Of a stretch of DNA of 64,000 nt, positions 17,029-24,734 are shown piece after piece. Source of the stretch: Kibdelosporangium banguiense (GTDB lineage: Bacteria; Actinomycetota; Actinomycetes; Mycobacteriales; Pseudonocardiaceae); assembly GCF_017876405.1 (NCBI RefSeq), contig NZ_JAGINW010000001.1, positions 3,857,203 to 3,921,202 on the forward strand. Direction: 5' to 3'. Both the position numbers and the translations under genes were made by a program. How positions within the stretch are numbered: position 1 is the first letter of the stretch; each line of letters begins with the position of its first letter. A model generated the notes under the pieces. It worked only from the letters and a program-made list of their open reading frames with translations, was not told the origin of the DNA and made no database searches.

Positions 17029-17253
17029 TCACGTCTGGATGGGAATCCAATCGGGACGGGCCTCCTCGACCCGGCCGACGACCCGCGAGGGATCGCGGTG
17101 GCGGATGGCTCCGGTGAGTCGTGCCTTGGCCTTGCCTGGGGTGTCATATGGGCCGAGGTAGGTCTTGCGGACGACGTGACCACTCTCGTCGAAAATCCGG
17201 ATGACGACCCGGTAGAGGACGTCGCCCTCGTACTGCCGCGCGTACCTGCTCAC
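17029..17253 (-). CDS. Small phage protein, paralogue of 17250
   Basis: 74 residues from a GTG overlapping the upstream stop. The core LYRVVIRIFDESG...YLGPYDTPGKAKARLT matches the adjacent gene in layout (LYRAVI...YGPYN...AALIT), so the two probably arose by tandem duplication. A small alpha/beta fold; function unknown. Confidence 0.65.
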   Translation of the reverse strand: MSRYARQYEGDVLYRVVIRIFDESGHVVRKTYLGPYDTPGKAKARLTGAIRHRDPSRVVGRVEEARPDWIPIQT

Positions 17254-17543
17254 GCGCCCACCCGCTCCCAGTTGACGGTCGCCTTCTCGACGTGACCTTC
17301 CTCGGCCCGCTCCGTCCACGGGCTTCCGTGCTTGTGGGTGACCATGCCGTCCGGGCCGAACCGGAAGTTCTCACGCTCGGCGTCGTTCTTCTCGCGCGTG
17401 ATCAGTGCGGCGGCCTCGTTCGTCCGGTTGTAGGGGCCGTAGACCTCGGTTCGGGATCTCGGATCTTCGCCCTGGCGTGTCACCGTGGTCGTGATGACGG
17501 CCCGGTAAAGCTGCTTGCCGTCGGTGGCAATGCGACGCGGCAT
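17250..17543 (-). CDS. Small phage protein, paralogue of 17029
   Basis: 97 residues from an ATG with AGGAGG at ideal spacing. LYRAVITTTVTRQG...VYGPYNRTNEAAALITREK is the part shared with the next gene; a 35-residue C-terminal extension is unique. Function unknown. Confidence 0.65.
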   Translation of the reverse strand: MPRRIATDGKQLYRAVITTTVTRQGEDPRSRTEVYGPYNRTNEAAALITREKNDAERENFRFGPDGMVTHKHGSPWTERAEEGHVEKATVNWERVGA

Positions 17544-17544
17544 G

Positions 17545-17958
17545 TCATGCCTCCTTTTCGCGCTCGACGCGGTGGCCCCGGGCGTCGCATTCCTGATAGG
17601 AGCCATGGCAATTGACGTGCCAGTAGCTAACGGAACCTTCGACGGTTGCCCAGACAGCGCGGTGACCCAGGTAAGTCGGAGCGGAACACCAGACCTCGAA
17701 ACGGCGACCATCTACTTCGAGCACCGACCCTGGAGCACCGGGTTCCGGCTCGAAGACGCCGTTGCCCGGCTTCGGTGTGCGTACGCCGCGCGGCGCCGTT
17801 CGCTTGGTGGGCTTGACCTTCCGCGCCTCGTCGAGGATCTTCTCCCGCTCGGTGGTGAGGCGCTCGAACAGAACCGGGTCGATCTCGTCCTTCGGCGGCA
17901 ACGGGGGAAACGAGAATGTCGTTCCCCCGATGACGTGCTTCTCGTACGACTCCGGCAC
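17545..17958 (-). CDS. Hypothetical phage protein
   Basis: 137 residues from a GTG placed just after the upstream stop; the ribosome site is weak. A helical N-terminal half (DEIDPVLFERLTTEREKILDEA) and a strand-rich C-terminal half with VWCSAPTYLG and HVNCHGSYQECDARGH, possibly metal-binding. Not recognised. Confidence 0.55.
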   Translation of the reverse strand: MPESYEKHVIGGTTFSFPPLPPKDEIDPVLFERLTTEREKILDEARKVKPTKRTAPRGVRTPKPGNGVFEPEPGAPGSVLEVDGRRFEVWCSAPTYLGHRAVWATVEGSVSYWHVNCHGSYQECDARGHRVEREKEA

Positions 17959-17959
17959 G

Positions 17960-18151
17960 TCAGGCCGCCCGATTGATCCGGCGCGCCGCACGCTGACGTT
18001 TCCCGGCCGCCCGGCGCCGGAGCTTCTCGGCCCGGTCGATCCCAGCGAAGATCGGCGCGCCGGTCGCGGACGCCTTGGCGTTCAGGACAAACAGGAACTT
18101 CGACCCGTGCGGCAGGGCGCCGATCAAGGCGTTGCGGGTGTCGGTGTTCAC
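17960..18151 (-). CDS. Small basic phage protein
   Basis: 63 residues, GTG start overlapping the upstream stop (GTGA). The C-terminus is very basic (KLRRRAAGKRQRAARRINRAA), suggesting nucleic-acid binding. Confidence 0.55.
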   Translation of the reverse strand: MNTDTRNALIGALPHGSKFLFVLNAKASATGAPIFAGIDRAEKLRRRAAGKRQRAARRINRAA

Positions 18152-18561
18152 CGGTTCTCGTTCTCCTTCAGGTTCTCGCTCATGTGCTTGTCGAAGAGGT
18201 CCGAGTTGGCGCGGAGGAGCAGCTCCTCGGCGCGGCGAAGGCGCGCGGTGGCACGGCGGAAGGTTGCGAGCGTCATGACCACGTAGCCGCGGTCGACGGA
18301 GTACCTGCGCCGCTTCACGACAGCGGCGGCAAACGGCTCGCCGGCCGCGGCGGCCTGCTTCTCGGCGTCGTTGAGGTAGCCGGAGAAGTTGTGCGACGCC
18401 TCGTCCTTGAGCTGGAGAGCCCAGGGAGAGAGGTGGACGTCGCCGACGTCGATGTGGCCCTCCTGGCGGGGCCGGATGGCGGCCCGTCCAAAGACCTCAC
18501 GGAGGAAATCCAGGACGGACCGCTCCCAGCGGTCACCACGCGCCTTGTTGGGGTTGCTCAC
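18148..18561 (-). CDS. Holliday junction resolvase-like PD-(D/E)XK protein
   Basis: 137 residues. N-terminal GDRWERSVLDFLRE, then HIDVGDVHLSPWALQLKDEA gives the E...D...(L)QxK arrangement of the PD-(D/E)XK nuclease core seen in archaeal-type resolvases and phage homologues. It would cut branched recombination or replication intermediates. ATG overlaps the stop of the LAGLIDADG gene. Confidence 0.7.
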   Translation of the reverse strand: MSNPNKARGDRWERSVLDFLREVFGRAAIRPRQEGHIDVGDVHLSPWALQLKDEASHNFSGYLNDAEKQAAAAGEPFAAAVVKRRRYSVDRGYVVMTLATFRRATARLRRAEELLLRANSDLFDKHMSENLKENENR

Positions 18562-18908
18562 GCCGCACGCGCCAGGGCGAGACGACGGCCGGTCTTCCCC
18601 TTGGTTTGATGCGACACGATGATCTCCGTGGCGCGAGCGGAACGACGCGCACCGAGGAAAGGCAGAACAGCGCGCAGAACGCGCACAGCGGGCTCTCCGG
18701 TGATCTGCGCAACGAGCAACGGCTTGCGGCCGGGAACTGTCTCCCGATGCGTTCGCGCTTCCATGAGCGCGGCGGCGCGAAGGATCACGTCGAAGTCGCT
18801 CATCTTCACGCGGACGCGCGGGTTTCCGCGTGGCGCGTCGAAACAGCCTTCGCCGTCAAGCAGCCCGGCGAGCCACGCGGCGTCCACTCGGTCCATATCT
18901 ACGCTCAC
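18558..18908 (-). CDS. Free-standing LAGLIDADG-type endonuclease-like protein
   Basis: 116 residues. AAWLAGLLDGEGCFD is a textbook LAGLIDADG helix with the catalytic acidic residue; only one motif is present, so the enzyme would act as a dimer. No intron or intein is visible around it, so it is free-standing. Coupled to the resolvase-like gene. Confidence 0.8.
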   Translation of the reverse strand: MSVDMDRVDAAWLAGLLDGEGCFDAPRGNPRVRVKMSDFDVILRAAALMEARTHRETVPGRKPLLVAQITGEPAVRVLRAVLPFLGARRSARATEIIVSHQTKGKTGRRLALARAA

Positions 18909-18996
18909 ACCACCACCGCCGGGAGAGCCGTCCCGACGGCGTCCGCAGTGGACTTCTCGATCATCGAGCCCTGTCCTTTCTGGATCGCTCGCGCCA

Positions 18997-19034
18997 GAAG
19001 GCCCCCGCTCCCTGCGGTGGGAACGGGGCCTCTG
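18997..19034 (-). terminator. Rho-independent-type hairpin
   Basis: GAGGCCCCG... / ...GGGGGCCTTC stem with a TGCGGT-type loop, after the stop of the Lsr2-like gene. Confidence 0.65.
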
Positions 19035-19046
19035 TGAGTGGGAAGG

Positions 19047-19199
19047 TCAGTCCTCGACCGGCAGGCCGTGTGCCTCGCGGTACGCCTTGATGGCGTCCTT
19101 CGACAGGAAGCCGCGGATGCCGACGTCCAGGTCCGGCCGGTTGGCGCGCAGGTAGGCGCGCATCTGGGCGGTCGTCGGCTCGGTCGCGGTCTCGGTCAT
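19047..19199 (-). CDS. Lsr2 C-terminal-domain-like small protein
   Basis: 50 residues from an ATG with AGGAG. MRAYLRANRPDLDVGIRGFL...KAYREAHG has the layout of the Lsr2 DNA-binding domain (helix, RG-containing loop, helix), but RGF replaces the usual RGR AT-hook-like motif and the N-terminal oligomerisation domain is absent. It could interfere with host Lsr2 silencing; this is inference. A long inverted repeat (19240-19307) lies directly upstream. Confidence 0.5.
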   Translation of the reverse strand: MTETATEPTTAQMRAYLRANRPDLDVGIRGFLSKDAIKAYREAHGLPVED

Positions 19200-19239
19200 G
19201 GTGCGCTCCTGGGAAAGTTGTTTGCTACCAGGGAAAGGA

Positions 19240-19307
19240 GGACAGGCGCCGTCACCGGAACGCACTCGGCGGCGGGTACCCGTTGCAGCGCCTCACGGCG
19301 CCTGTCC
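19240..19307. promoter_or_regulatory. Long inverted repeat upstream of the Lsr2-like gene
   Basis: GGACAGGCGCCGT at 19240-19252 and its exact complement at 19295-19307: a 13-bp perfect stem with a 42-nt loop. It could be a leader structure or a binding site. Confidence 0.5.
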
Positions 19308-19378
19308 AGTCAGGGCTCGGTCGAGCCGCCCGGTACAGCCGTGTCTCAGGGGGTGACCTGGCTAGGCTTCTCGAGTCG

Positions 19379-19394
19379 ACCGAGAGATCTCGGT
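19379..19394. promoter_or_regulatory. Dispersed palindrome, copy 5
   Basis: ACCGAGAGATCTCGGT, matching both 7-bp arms, just after the stop of the gene ending at 19402. Confidence 0.65.
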
Positions 19395-19401
19395 GGTTGG
19401 C

Positions 19402-19776
19402 TCAGAAAGGAGTCTCGACCGACTTTGCCAGGTACTCCCGGGCGACGCCCTTGTCCGCCTCGGAAGCCGCGGCCAGCGTCCATGGTGCACTCTGGCCCGG
19501 CTTCTTGTGGCCCTGGCCCAGCCGGCCCAGCACCATCGAACCGATCGACGGCTTGAGCTGGCTCTGGAGCACCTTTGGGAAGACCAGCGTGTCTGTGTAA
19601 ACGGTGTCGACGTTGTCGCCGTCCAGGACGATCACGTCGCCACGCACGGCCGAGGAGTCGCCGTGCACGGTCTTGATGCCGTGCTCCTGGCTGTGAACCC
19701 TGAACAGCAGCAGCGCGCCGTTCAAGTCCTTCCACTCGATGCCGGTGGCCGTGCTCGGGTCCTTGAATTCGCTCAT
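19402..19776 (-). CDS. Probable single-stranded DNA-binding (OB-fold-like) protein
   Basis: 124 residues. LNGALLLFRVHS...VRGDVIVLDG...LVFPKVLQSQLKPSIGSMVLGRLGQG reads as a beta-barrel similar to actinophage proteins that sit beside Cas4-like nucleases and are often annotated as ssDNA-binding. Acts with the nuclease upstream and the replication genes downstream. Has its own bipartite early element (19839-19869). Confidence 0.55.
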   Translation of the reverse strand: MSEFKDPSTATGIEWKDLNGALLLFRVHSQEHGIKTVHGDSSAVRGDVIVLDGDNVDTVYTDTLVFPKVLQSQLKPSIGSMVLGRLGQGHKKPGQSAPWTLAAASEADKGVAREYLAKSVETPF

Positions 19777-19838
19777 GCGGGAGTCGTGCTCCTTCTTGTG
19801 GCTTGCGAGCGAGACAGGCTCTTTCCCGCCTCACTCAA

Positions 19839-19869
19839 AGAGGTCTGCGAGGCGAGCGGCATTTGCTCA
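19839..19869 (-). promoter_or_regulatory. Bipartite early element (SSB-like gene)
   Basis: Coding-strand TGAGCA-N12-CTCGCAGACCTC, 63 bases before the ATG at 19776. Confidence 0.6.
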
Positions 19870-19908
19870 GCGCCAGTCGGGATCGTTTGGCGATCCTCGG
19901 CGCGGAAG

Positions 19909-20949
19909 TCACACGGCCAGTTCGGCCTTACGTGCCGCAGCAAGCGCGGTGAGGCCTGGCGTCCAGACCATCTGGTACTCAGCGAAAATGGCCTGAAGTT
20001 CGGCGTACGAGCTGGCTCTCCGGATCAACTCCGGGATCGGGGTGATCGTGGGCCGCGCTGTCGCTGCGGCGAACGGTGCGGAGATATCCGTTCGCTTGCG
20101 CCAGACGTGAACGCGCGGCGCGACCTCCTCGGCCATCTCCCAGCCAGACTCCAGGTCGACCCAAAGGAGCTGGGCTTGACCGCTCCCTGCTGGCAGGTGG
20201 CAGACGATCCCCAGGTCCTTCCTTGGGTTGCCAGGTAACGGGGATCGAGTCCCAAGAGTGTGGTCATACGACACGGAGTTCGTGTAAACGCCCTCCTGCA
20301 TAGCGATCTTGCCCATGCCGAAGAGGCCGTCCTCGATCGAACCGCCGGTCTTCAAGTCCCAGATGACGTTGCCGGTGATGATCGGGTTCTCGGCGGGGTG
20401 GCGTAGAAGCCACCAGTCCGGGGCCAAGATGCCATCTGATGGCAGGCCCATGATCCGGTCGTAGGAGCCGCCGACCCGGAGGTGGTCGCATACGCAGAAG
20501 CCTTCGATGTCAATGACGGCGAATCCGGCGGTGACCTGACGGTACGCCTCCAGGTCCGCCTCGTACTCCTCCGGTACGTAGCCGACCGGGAGGCCGCGGT
20601 CGATGTTCTCGGTGAAGGTGTGGAGCGCCGTGCCGGTGGTGGCAGCTGCCGACCCGGAGGCGGCCTCCATGGCGGCCTTGGCGAGGTCGTTGAGCGTGCG
20701 CTTCTGGTAGCGGTCCTTGGGATCCTGGATCGCGGACGCGGCGAGCTGGAGGTCTCGGCGGCGGGCCATCCCCAGGGCGGTCATACGCATCTGCCACCTA
20801 CCGAGGTGGAAGGTGTCCTCCAGCGCTCCGACGAATGTCGTCGTCCGCATGTAGGCGACCGGCTCACTGCCCTCCGGCGGCGTGATGAGTGGCCGGCCCC
20901 AGCGGTCACGAGGGAGCTCAGTGGCGACCGTGGTGAACGGATCGGTCAT
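19909..20949 (-). CDS. Cas4/RecB-like PD-(D/E)XK exonuclease
   Basis: 346 residues, ATG start. GTALHTFTE (about 105-113), GGSYDRIM (about 160-167) and NVIWDLKTG (about 193-201) are the H, D and D/E-x-K elements of the RecB/Cas4 nuclease core, and QLLWVDLESGW resembles the following strand. Phage members process DNA ends for recombination. A bipartite early element at 20991 precedes it. Confidence 0.8.
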   Translation of the reverse strand: MTDPFTTVATELPRDRWGRPLITPPEGSEPVAYMRTTTFVGALEDTFHLGRWQMRMTALGMARRRDLQLAASAIQDPKDRYQKRTLNDLAKAAMEAASGSAAATTGTALHTFTENIDRGLPVGYVPEEYEADLEAYRQVTAGFAVIDIEGFCVCDHLRVGGSYDRIMGLPSDGILAPDWWLLRHPAENPIITGNVIWDLKTGGSIEDGLFGMGKIAMQEGVYTNSVSYDHTLGTRSPLPGNPRKDLGIVCHLPAGSGQAQLLWVDLESGWEMAEEVAPRVHVWRKRTDISAPFAAATARPTITPIPELIRRASSYAELQAIFAEYQMVWTPGLTALAAARKAELAV

Positions 20950-20990
20950 GTGCGTTGTCTCCGAAAGTGGTGGGTTTAGTTGCCACTTCG

Positions 20991-21021
20991 GGACATCTGC
21001 GAGTGTGCACAGGTCTGCTCA
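20991..21021 (-). promoter_or_regulatory. Bipartite early element (Cas4-like gene)
   Basis: Coding-strand TGAGCA-N12-CTCGCAGATGTCCC. The TGA is the stop of the gene at 21019, so here too the element starts at a stop codon. Confidence 0.6.
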
Positions 21022-21261
21022 GGAGGGAGCGGAAGGACCGTCCGGATTCGCGGGAGGGGAAGAATCGAGGCCGCCTTGCCCGCTGTCGAGCTGCGGCGGT
21101 GGCGGCTCAGTCTGGCCGTGAATGTGGCTGGAGATGGTCGCGATGTCGCTCACGCGAGCTTTCCGGATCAGGTCTCGCTGCGTCAGGCGCTTGCATATGT
21201 GGCCGACGACAGAGCCCAAAGCCACTGCCGCGGCTGCCGCGTAGACGAGGACATCCACCAC
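21019..21261 (-). CDS. Small membrane protein
   Basis: 80 residues with an N-terminal hydrophobic helix (VLVYAAAAAVALGSVVG) and a Pro/Ser/Gly-rich tail. First minus-strand gene of the left phage arm before the accessory block. Function unknown. Confidence 0.5.
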   Translation of the reverse strand: MVDVLVYAAAAAVALGSVVGHICKRLTQRDLIRKARVSDIATISSHIHGQTEPPPPQLDSGQGGLDSSPPANPDGPSAPS

Positions 21262-21580
21262 GACGATCGCCCTTTCACCCTCTGCTGGCCGAGAGGGTGA
21301 AAGCGCACCTCAGCTCGACCAGTCCTATGAACTGGTTGAACTAAGATCCGCCCGACGGTTCGGACATTAGTCTTACTGCAGGTCCTGCACTATCGCACTT
21401 CGACACTTTTACGCGATCGCTTCCGCAGTGGACAGGCCCGTCGATGCCAATCCTGGGAAGGTTTCGCGTGGCTAGCGCCTAAGGGCGGCTAGCCTCACGG
21501 CCGTAGGTTAGCAGGACCATCGACGCCACGCACATCCGGGCGGATTCGAACATTTGTTCTACTGTGGACATCCTCGACCC
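21262..21580. other. Junction region between phage arm and accessory block
   Basis: About 320 bases with no gene. It includes a strong hairpin, CTTTCACCCTCT / AGAGGGTGAAAG (about 21266-21293), directly upstream of the gene ending at 21019. GC content falls to the right of this point and the phage-specific repeats stop. Confidence 0.5.
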
Positions 21581-21619
21581 ATGCTGATCAGCCCCTACAT
21601 GACCTGGATCGGCGACGAC
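21581..21619 (+). pseudogene. 5' fragment of a gene split by the radical-SAM cassette
   Basis: ATG CTG ATC ... GGC GAC GAC encodes 13 residues ending WIGDD, after which the frame enters the cassette end. The 3' fragment resumes at 24293 with GAC GAC CTC in the same frame. The joined protein would be about 105 residues. Confidence 0.65.
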
Positions 21620-21864
21620 TTATGCCGACCTCGGCGTAAGTCGTCTTATGTGGATCTCTCCGTTATGCCGCCCACGGCGGGTGCCTTGAGGTGGCGGCCA
21701 ATGCTCGTGTCGGCTCGGCATAATCACAGGCGGCTGAGGCGTGCAAGCTAGGGGCGTCGGCCCCCGCCCGGCGGGATAATGGATCAACGCTACTTATTAC
21801 TCAGGTCATTGAGAGTCAATGCCGTTTGAACGTGCCGTTTTCGACAGTCCGACACTTCGAGACA

Positions 21865-22032
21865 ATGGCACAGGGCTTCGTGATCGATCCAGTACGCGCA
21901 CGACTAATCGCGACTCGCGATCAAGATGTACGACCCTACTTTTTGATCACCACTACGGACAGCGATTCGGTCGGTGGCGAACAAAAATTAGACCGATTGG
22001 ACGAAGCTGGAAACACTAGATTGCATATGTAA
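21865..22032 (+). CDS. Possible small peptide gene in the cassette
   Basis: 55 residues from ATG (or a longer form from a TTG at 21826). FVIDPVRARLIATRDQD and a C-terminal charged part look protein-like, but the ribosome site is poor. It precedes the membrane protein gene by about 120 bases and could be a precursor peptide or noise. Confidence 0.3.
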   Translation: MAQGFVIDPVRARLIATRDQDVRPYFLITTTDSDSVGGEQKLDRLDEAGNTRLHM

Positions 22033-22156
22033 CGAAGCGGTCCATGCGATTTCACCCCAACGGATCAGGCGCTCGGGCTTGTCAGCTCTAGATGCACCGG
22101 GTCCTCGTAGTTACAGTAAGTCGCCTGGTCCAGTCGTGAAGGCATGAGGTGATCTT

Positions 22157-22951
22157 ATGCGCGCTGATGAGCTACTCATCCTTAACTATTCAGGTTTTTC
22201 TCGACATGTCCGATCCTTGTTCTGGAATATGCGAGACTCTCGCTCATTTACGGAGCTGTTTTTACGCGATCCGGCCGGAACGATTAGCCGAAAGGTGTTC
22301 AACGGCTACATGCCGCCCATGCCTGAAACCCTCAATCAAGCCAATAGAATACTGTTCTCGGTTCTGAGCAATCCAGGGTTCATGGAGTTCACTCGGAACC
22401 TACAAGAAGAAATGGAATCTGAGGCTAGGCGCGAAGCCGCTAACGAGGGTATCGAGGACTTTGAAGAAGGGCTTCGCTTGTACGCCACTCGAATGGATCG
22501 AACCGCTCTGTATAACCGCGTCGCGGACGGTCTGATCAGAAACATGGACCGTGAATTGTTATTCTCGATGGCGTTCGTAGACCCGACGACAAGGCTAATG
22601 CCTGACCCTGGAGGAGGAGGCGGCGGAGATTGGTGCCCTGACATCCCCGAGCCTGGCGGAAAATTGCCAGATCTGTGTCCCGATCCAAAGGTTGGCCCCA
22701 AAGGGCCACCTGTAGGTAGTACTTTAGCATATCACGAGGTCGCGGTCGTAACTGTCGCTGTGGCGTTAGCTTTTGTAGTGGTGACAGTGATCGACTTTAC
22801 GCCGAAGCCGGCTCCCGTGGGACTCACACGTGAAGATATTGCTGCAGTGAGCAACCTGCTGTCGGATCGCTTCGAACGGCGAGCTATGATTCTTCGAGAG
22901 CAAGGCGTGCTAACGGATCCGGACGCAATACGGCGTGGGCCTCAGTTGTGA
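22157..22951 (+). CDS. Cassette protein with Cys/Pro/Gly-rich segment and membrane helix
   Basis: 264 residues, ATG with AGGTG upstream. Residues 1-145 are helical (SFTELFLRDPAG, NRILFSVLSNPGF). Residues about 150-185 are a flexible Gly/Pro/Asp stretch with two cysteines (GGGGGGDWCPDIPEPGG and LCPDPKVGPKGPP). A hydrophobic helix follows (about 190-212), then a charged helical tail. GTGA overlap with the radical-SAM gene indicates translational coupling, so this protein is a likely substrate or partner of that enzyme. I do not recognise the family. Confidence 0.75.
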   Translation: MRADELLILNYSGFSRHVRSLFWNMRDSRSFTELFLRDPAGTISRKVFNGYMPPMPETLNQANRILFSVLSNPGFMEFTRNLQEEMESEARREAANEGIEDFEEGLRLYATRMDRTALYNRVADGLIRNMDRELLFSMAFVDPTTRLMPDPGGGGGGDWCPDIPEPGGKLPDLCPDPKVGPKGPPVGSTLAYHEVAVVTVAVALAFVVVTVIDFTPKPAPVGLTREDIAAVSNLLSDRFERRAMILREQGVLTDPDAIRRGPQL

Positions 22952-23991
22952 CCGGCGGACTGCCTGGTGGGCGAACATTATCGATTATGACGACATGGCG
23001 GTGCACAGCCGAATGTCTCCATTGCGGAACTGGCAGTAGCCCTCGGGAACGACATGCTCTCTCGTTAGAGCAGATGACACGAGTGATTGACCAAGCCAGT
23101 GACAACGAATATCTCGTGGTTGTTTTTACTGGTGGTGAACCGACGTTAGCGGGCGCTAATCTCCTGGCGGCAATTAAGTATGCACGCAAACGTAACCTTG
23201 TCACTCGAATCGTGACGAACGGGTACTGGGCGCTAAGCCCTTCTGCTGCACGCCACAAAGTTCGCCGTCTCTTCGACGCTGGACTCGACGAGATCAATTT
23301 TTCCACCGGCGACGAGCATGCGCGTTTCGTGCCACTTGAGCGCCTGTTCTTGGCCGCACGCGCTGCCATAGAACGCCAACTTCCGCTCACTATCATGGTC
23401 GAAACCAGGGCTCAGAGACGTATTACGGCGGCCGCTATCGCCAAGCATCCAGATTACGTTAGGTTAAGGCGTGATCACCCCAATGTTGCCATTCCGCTTC
23501 GCGAGAGCCCGTGGATGCCTATAGAGCCCGACCTGATTGAGAATTACCCTGCCGGCATGGCGGCAGATCGGTCAAATGTCATGGCGCGCAAAGGATGCGA
23601 TAGCGTTCTCACCACCACGACAATCCAAGCTGACGGCAGTATCGCAGCATGCTGCGGGTTGGGAATGAGGACGGTTCCAGAGTTACTTGTAGGCCACATC
23701 GAAAATACAACCCTTGCCCAAGCGGATGAACGGGCCGGGAATGACTTTCTCAAGCATTGGTTACGAGTAGAAGGACCAGAGCGGATCCTCGCATGGGCGG
23801 CAGAACACGACACGTCGATCGAATGGGAGGGAATGTACGCACATCGATGTCAAGCGTGCATTCGCCTCTACCGCGACACTAGCGTCCGGCGAGTCATTAA
23901 AGATTTTCATTCAGAGAAGATCGTCGACGTCATTGCAAGCGAATACATACTATTCTATGCGCCGGAGGGGGAAAGCGTTTCTAATGACTGA
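22948..23991 (+). CDS. Radical SAM protein with SPASM-like C-terminus
   Basis: 347 residues from a GTG overlapping the upstream stop. CTAECLHC (residues about 21-28) is the CxxxCxxC site for the 4Fe-4S/SAM cluster, and VFTGGEPTL is the SAM-binding GGE motif. The C-terminal third has C...QADGSIAACCG... and HRCQACIRLY, fitting an auxiliary SPASM/Twitch cluster as in peptide-maturing enzymes such as those for sactipeptides or mycofactocin. It probably modifies a ribosomally made peptide; its substrate should be the coupled gene before or after it. Codon use is markedly less GC-rich than in the phage genes. Confidence 0.85.
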   Translation: MTGGLPGGRTLSIMTTWRCTAECLHCGTGSSPRERHALSLEQMTRVIDQASDNEYLVVVFTGGEPTLAGANLLAAIKYARKRNLVTRIVTNGYWALSPSAARHKVRRLFDAGLDEINFSTGDEHARFVPLERLFLAARAAIERQLPLTIMVETRAQRRITAAAIAKHPDYVRLRRDHPNVAIPLRESPWMPIEPDLIENYPAGMAADRSNVMARKGCDSVLTTTTIQADGSIAACCGLGMRTVPELLVGHIENTTLAQADERAGNDFLKHWLRVEGPERILAWAAEHDTSIEWEGMYAHRCQACIRLYRDTSVRRVIKDFHSEKIVDVIASEYILFYAPEGESVSND

Positions 23992-24181
23992 GCCGAGTCC
24001 CCGCACGCCGATTACCGTTCCATGGTTCGTTGGGCGCGGGAACGAGATAGGCGCTGGTGAATACGTCGCCCGACTGACCGCACTGTTTGGTATTACCCAA
24101 TGCTCGGCGTGTGCGGCACGGGCAATGGCTCTAAACCTAATATTGCGCCTGCGCGACCCGCGGTCCACCCCAGAGAATTGA
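23984..24181 (+). CDS. Small CxxC protein, candidate radical-SAM substrate
   Basis: 65 residues; ATG lies inside the last codons of the radical-SAM gene. The core GAGEYVARLTALFGITQCSACAARAMALN has the form G.G-(D/E)-x-V-A-x-x-T-x-x-x-G-I-x-x-C-x-x-C-x-x-R-x-x-x-LN, which I recall from short bacterial proteins of unknown role. The CxxC could be a metal site or the modified residues. No signal peptide. Confidence 0.6.
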   Translation: MTEPSPRTPITVPWFVGRGNEIGAGEYVARLTALFGITQCSACAARAMALNLILRLRDPRSTPEN

Positions 24182-24292
24182 ACACAGGGGTGATGGCTCG
24201 AACTGTTTGGAATTTCTTCTGTGTAAATAGAACCGACACCCCTCGCCAGGCACAACGCAAACAAGATCGGCATAACAAGATAGTCCACATAA

Positions 24293-24574
24293 GACGACCT
24301 CCACGGCCATATCCCGAAGGCCGACGCGGTTTGGGTCCTCTTGGACGTGCTGTACCAGGCCGGCGAGGACGAGGCTCCACGGTCCGTGGGCGACGGCCTT
24401 GACCTCGACTTCAAGACGGAGGGCTGGATCTACGGGAGGTTCCGGTCGGTACGAGGCCGGTGGCTAGGGGTGGTGAATTTTTACGTTCCGTATGCCGACG
24501 GGCGGCGTCACCGGGTCTTTCTCGAAGATCAGCTAGTGCCGTTCGGGGCGCTCCAGCCGCGCGATGGGTCGTGA
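24293..24574 (+). pseudogene. 3' fragment of the gene split by the cassette
   Basis: Open from GAC GAC CTC right at the cassette edge to a TGA, reading D-D-L-H-G-H-I-P-K-A-D-A-V-W-V-L-L-D and ending QLVPFGALQPRDGS. The frame is blocked upstream by a TAA inside the cassette end. With the 13 residues at 21581 it gives one complete protein of unknown family. Confidence 0.65.
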
Positions 24575-24604
24575 GGTCGCCGGGGAGCGGCTTCACGGAA
24601 CGCA

Positions 24605-24643
24605 GCAGCCCCGCTGAGCGATGTCCAGGCTCAGCGGGGCTGC
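24605..24643 (+). terminator. Rho-independent-type hairpin
   Basis: GCAGCCCCGCTGAGC / GCTCAGCGGGGCTGC, a perfect 15-bp stem with a 9-nt loop, 30 bases after the split gene. It also faces the minus-strand gene ending at 24735. Confidence 0.75.
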
Positions 24644-24734
24644 CCTCACGGCCCGCTCGACGCCCATGCGCGGGGCCGGGCGGAGCTGGGCTCTTGTTTC
24701 TGTTGCAGCTAAGCGAAATCCGTGCCGTCAACGA

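Larger units (their letters stand above)
21620..24298. mobile_element. Low-GC mobile cassette with inverted ends and GACGAC flanks
   Basis: The right end (reading inwards) and the left end share GTCGTCTTATGTGGA (21640-21654 and, inverted, 24284-24298), a 7-nt variable stretch and GTTATGCCG (21662-21670; inverted 24268-24276). GACGAC occurs at 21614-21619 and 24293-24298, and removing one copy plus the interior restores an open frame across the junction. The left end has an extra 15-bp inverted repeat (21614-21628 with 21631-21645, one mismatch). No recombinase or transposase is encoded inside, so the element would need an enzyme in trans. The repeats resemble sites used by tyrosine recombinases rather than DDE transposases; that is inference. 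Confidence 0.7.

Noticed and set aside
24220..24574. Intact gene starting at TTG 24341
   Set aside because: No ribosome site; the frame runs back to the cassette edge and joins the 13-residue fragment at 21581, so it is a disrupted gene.
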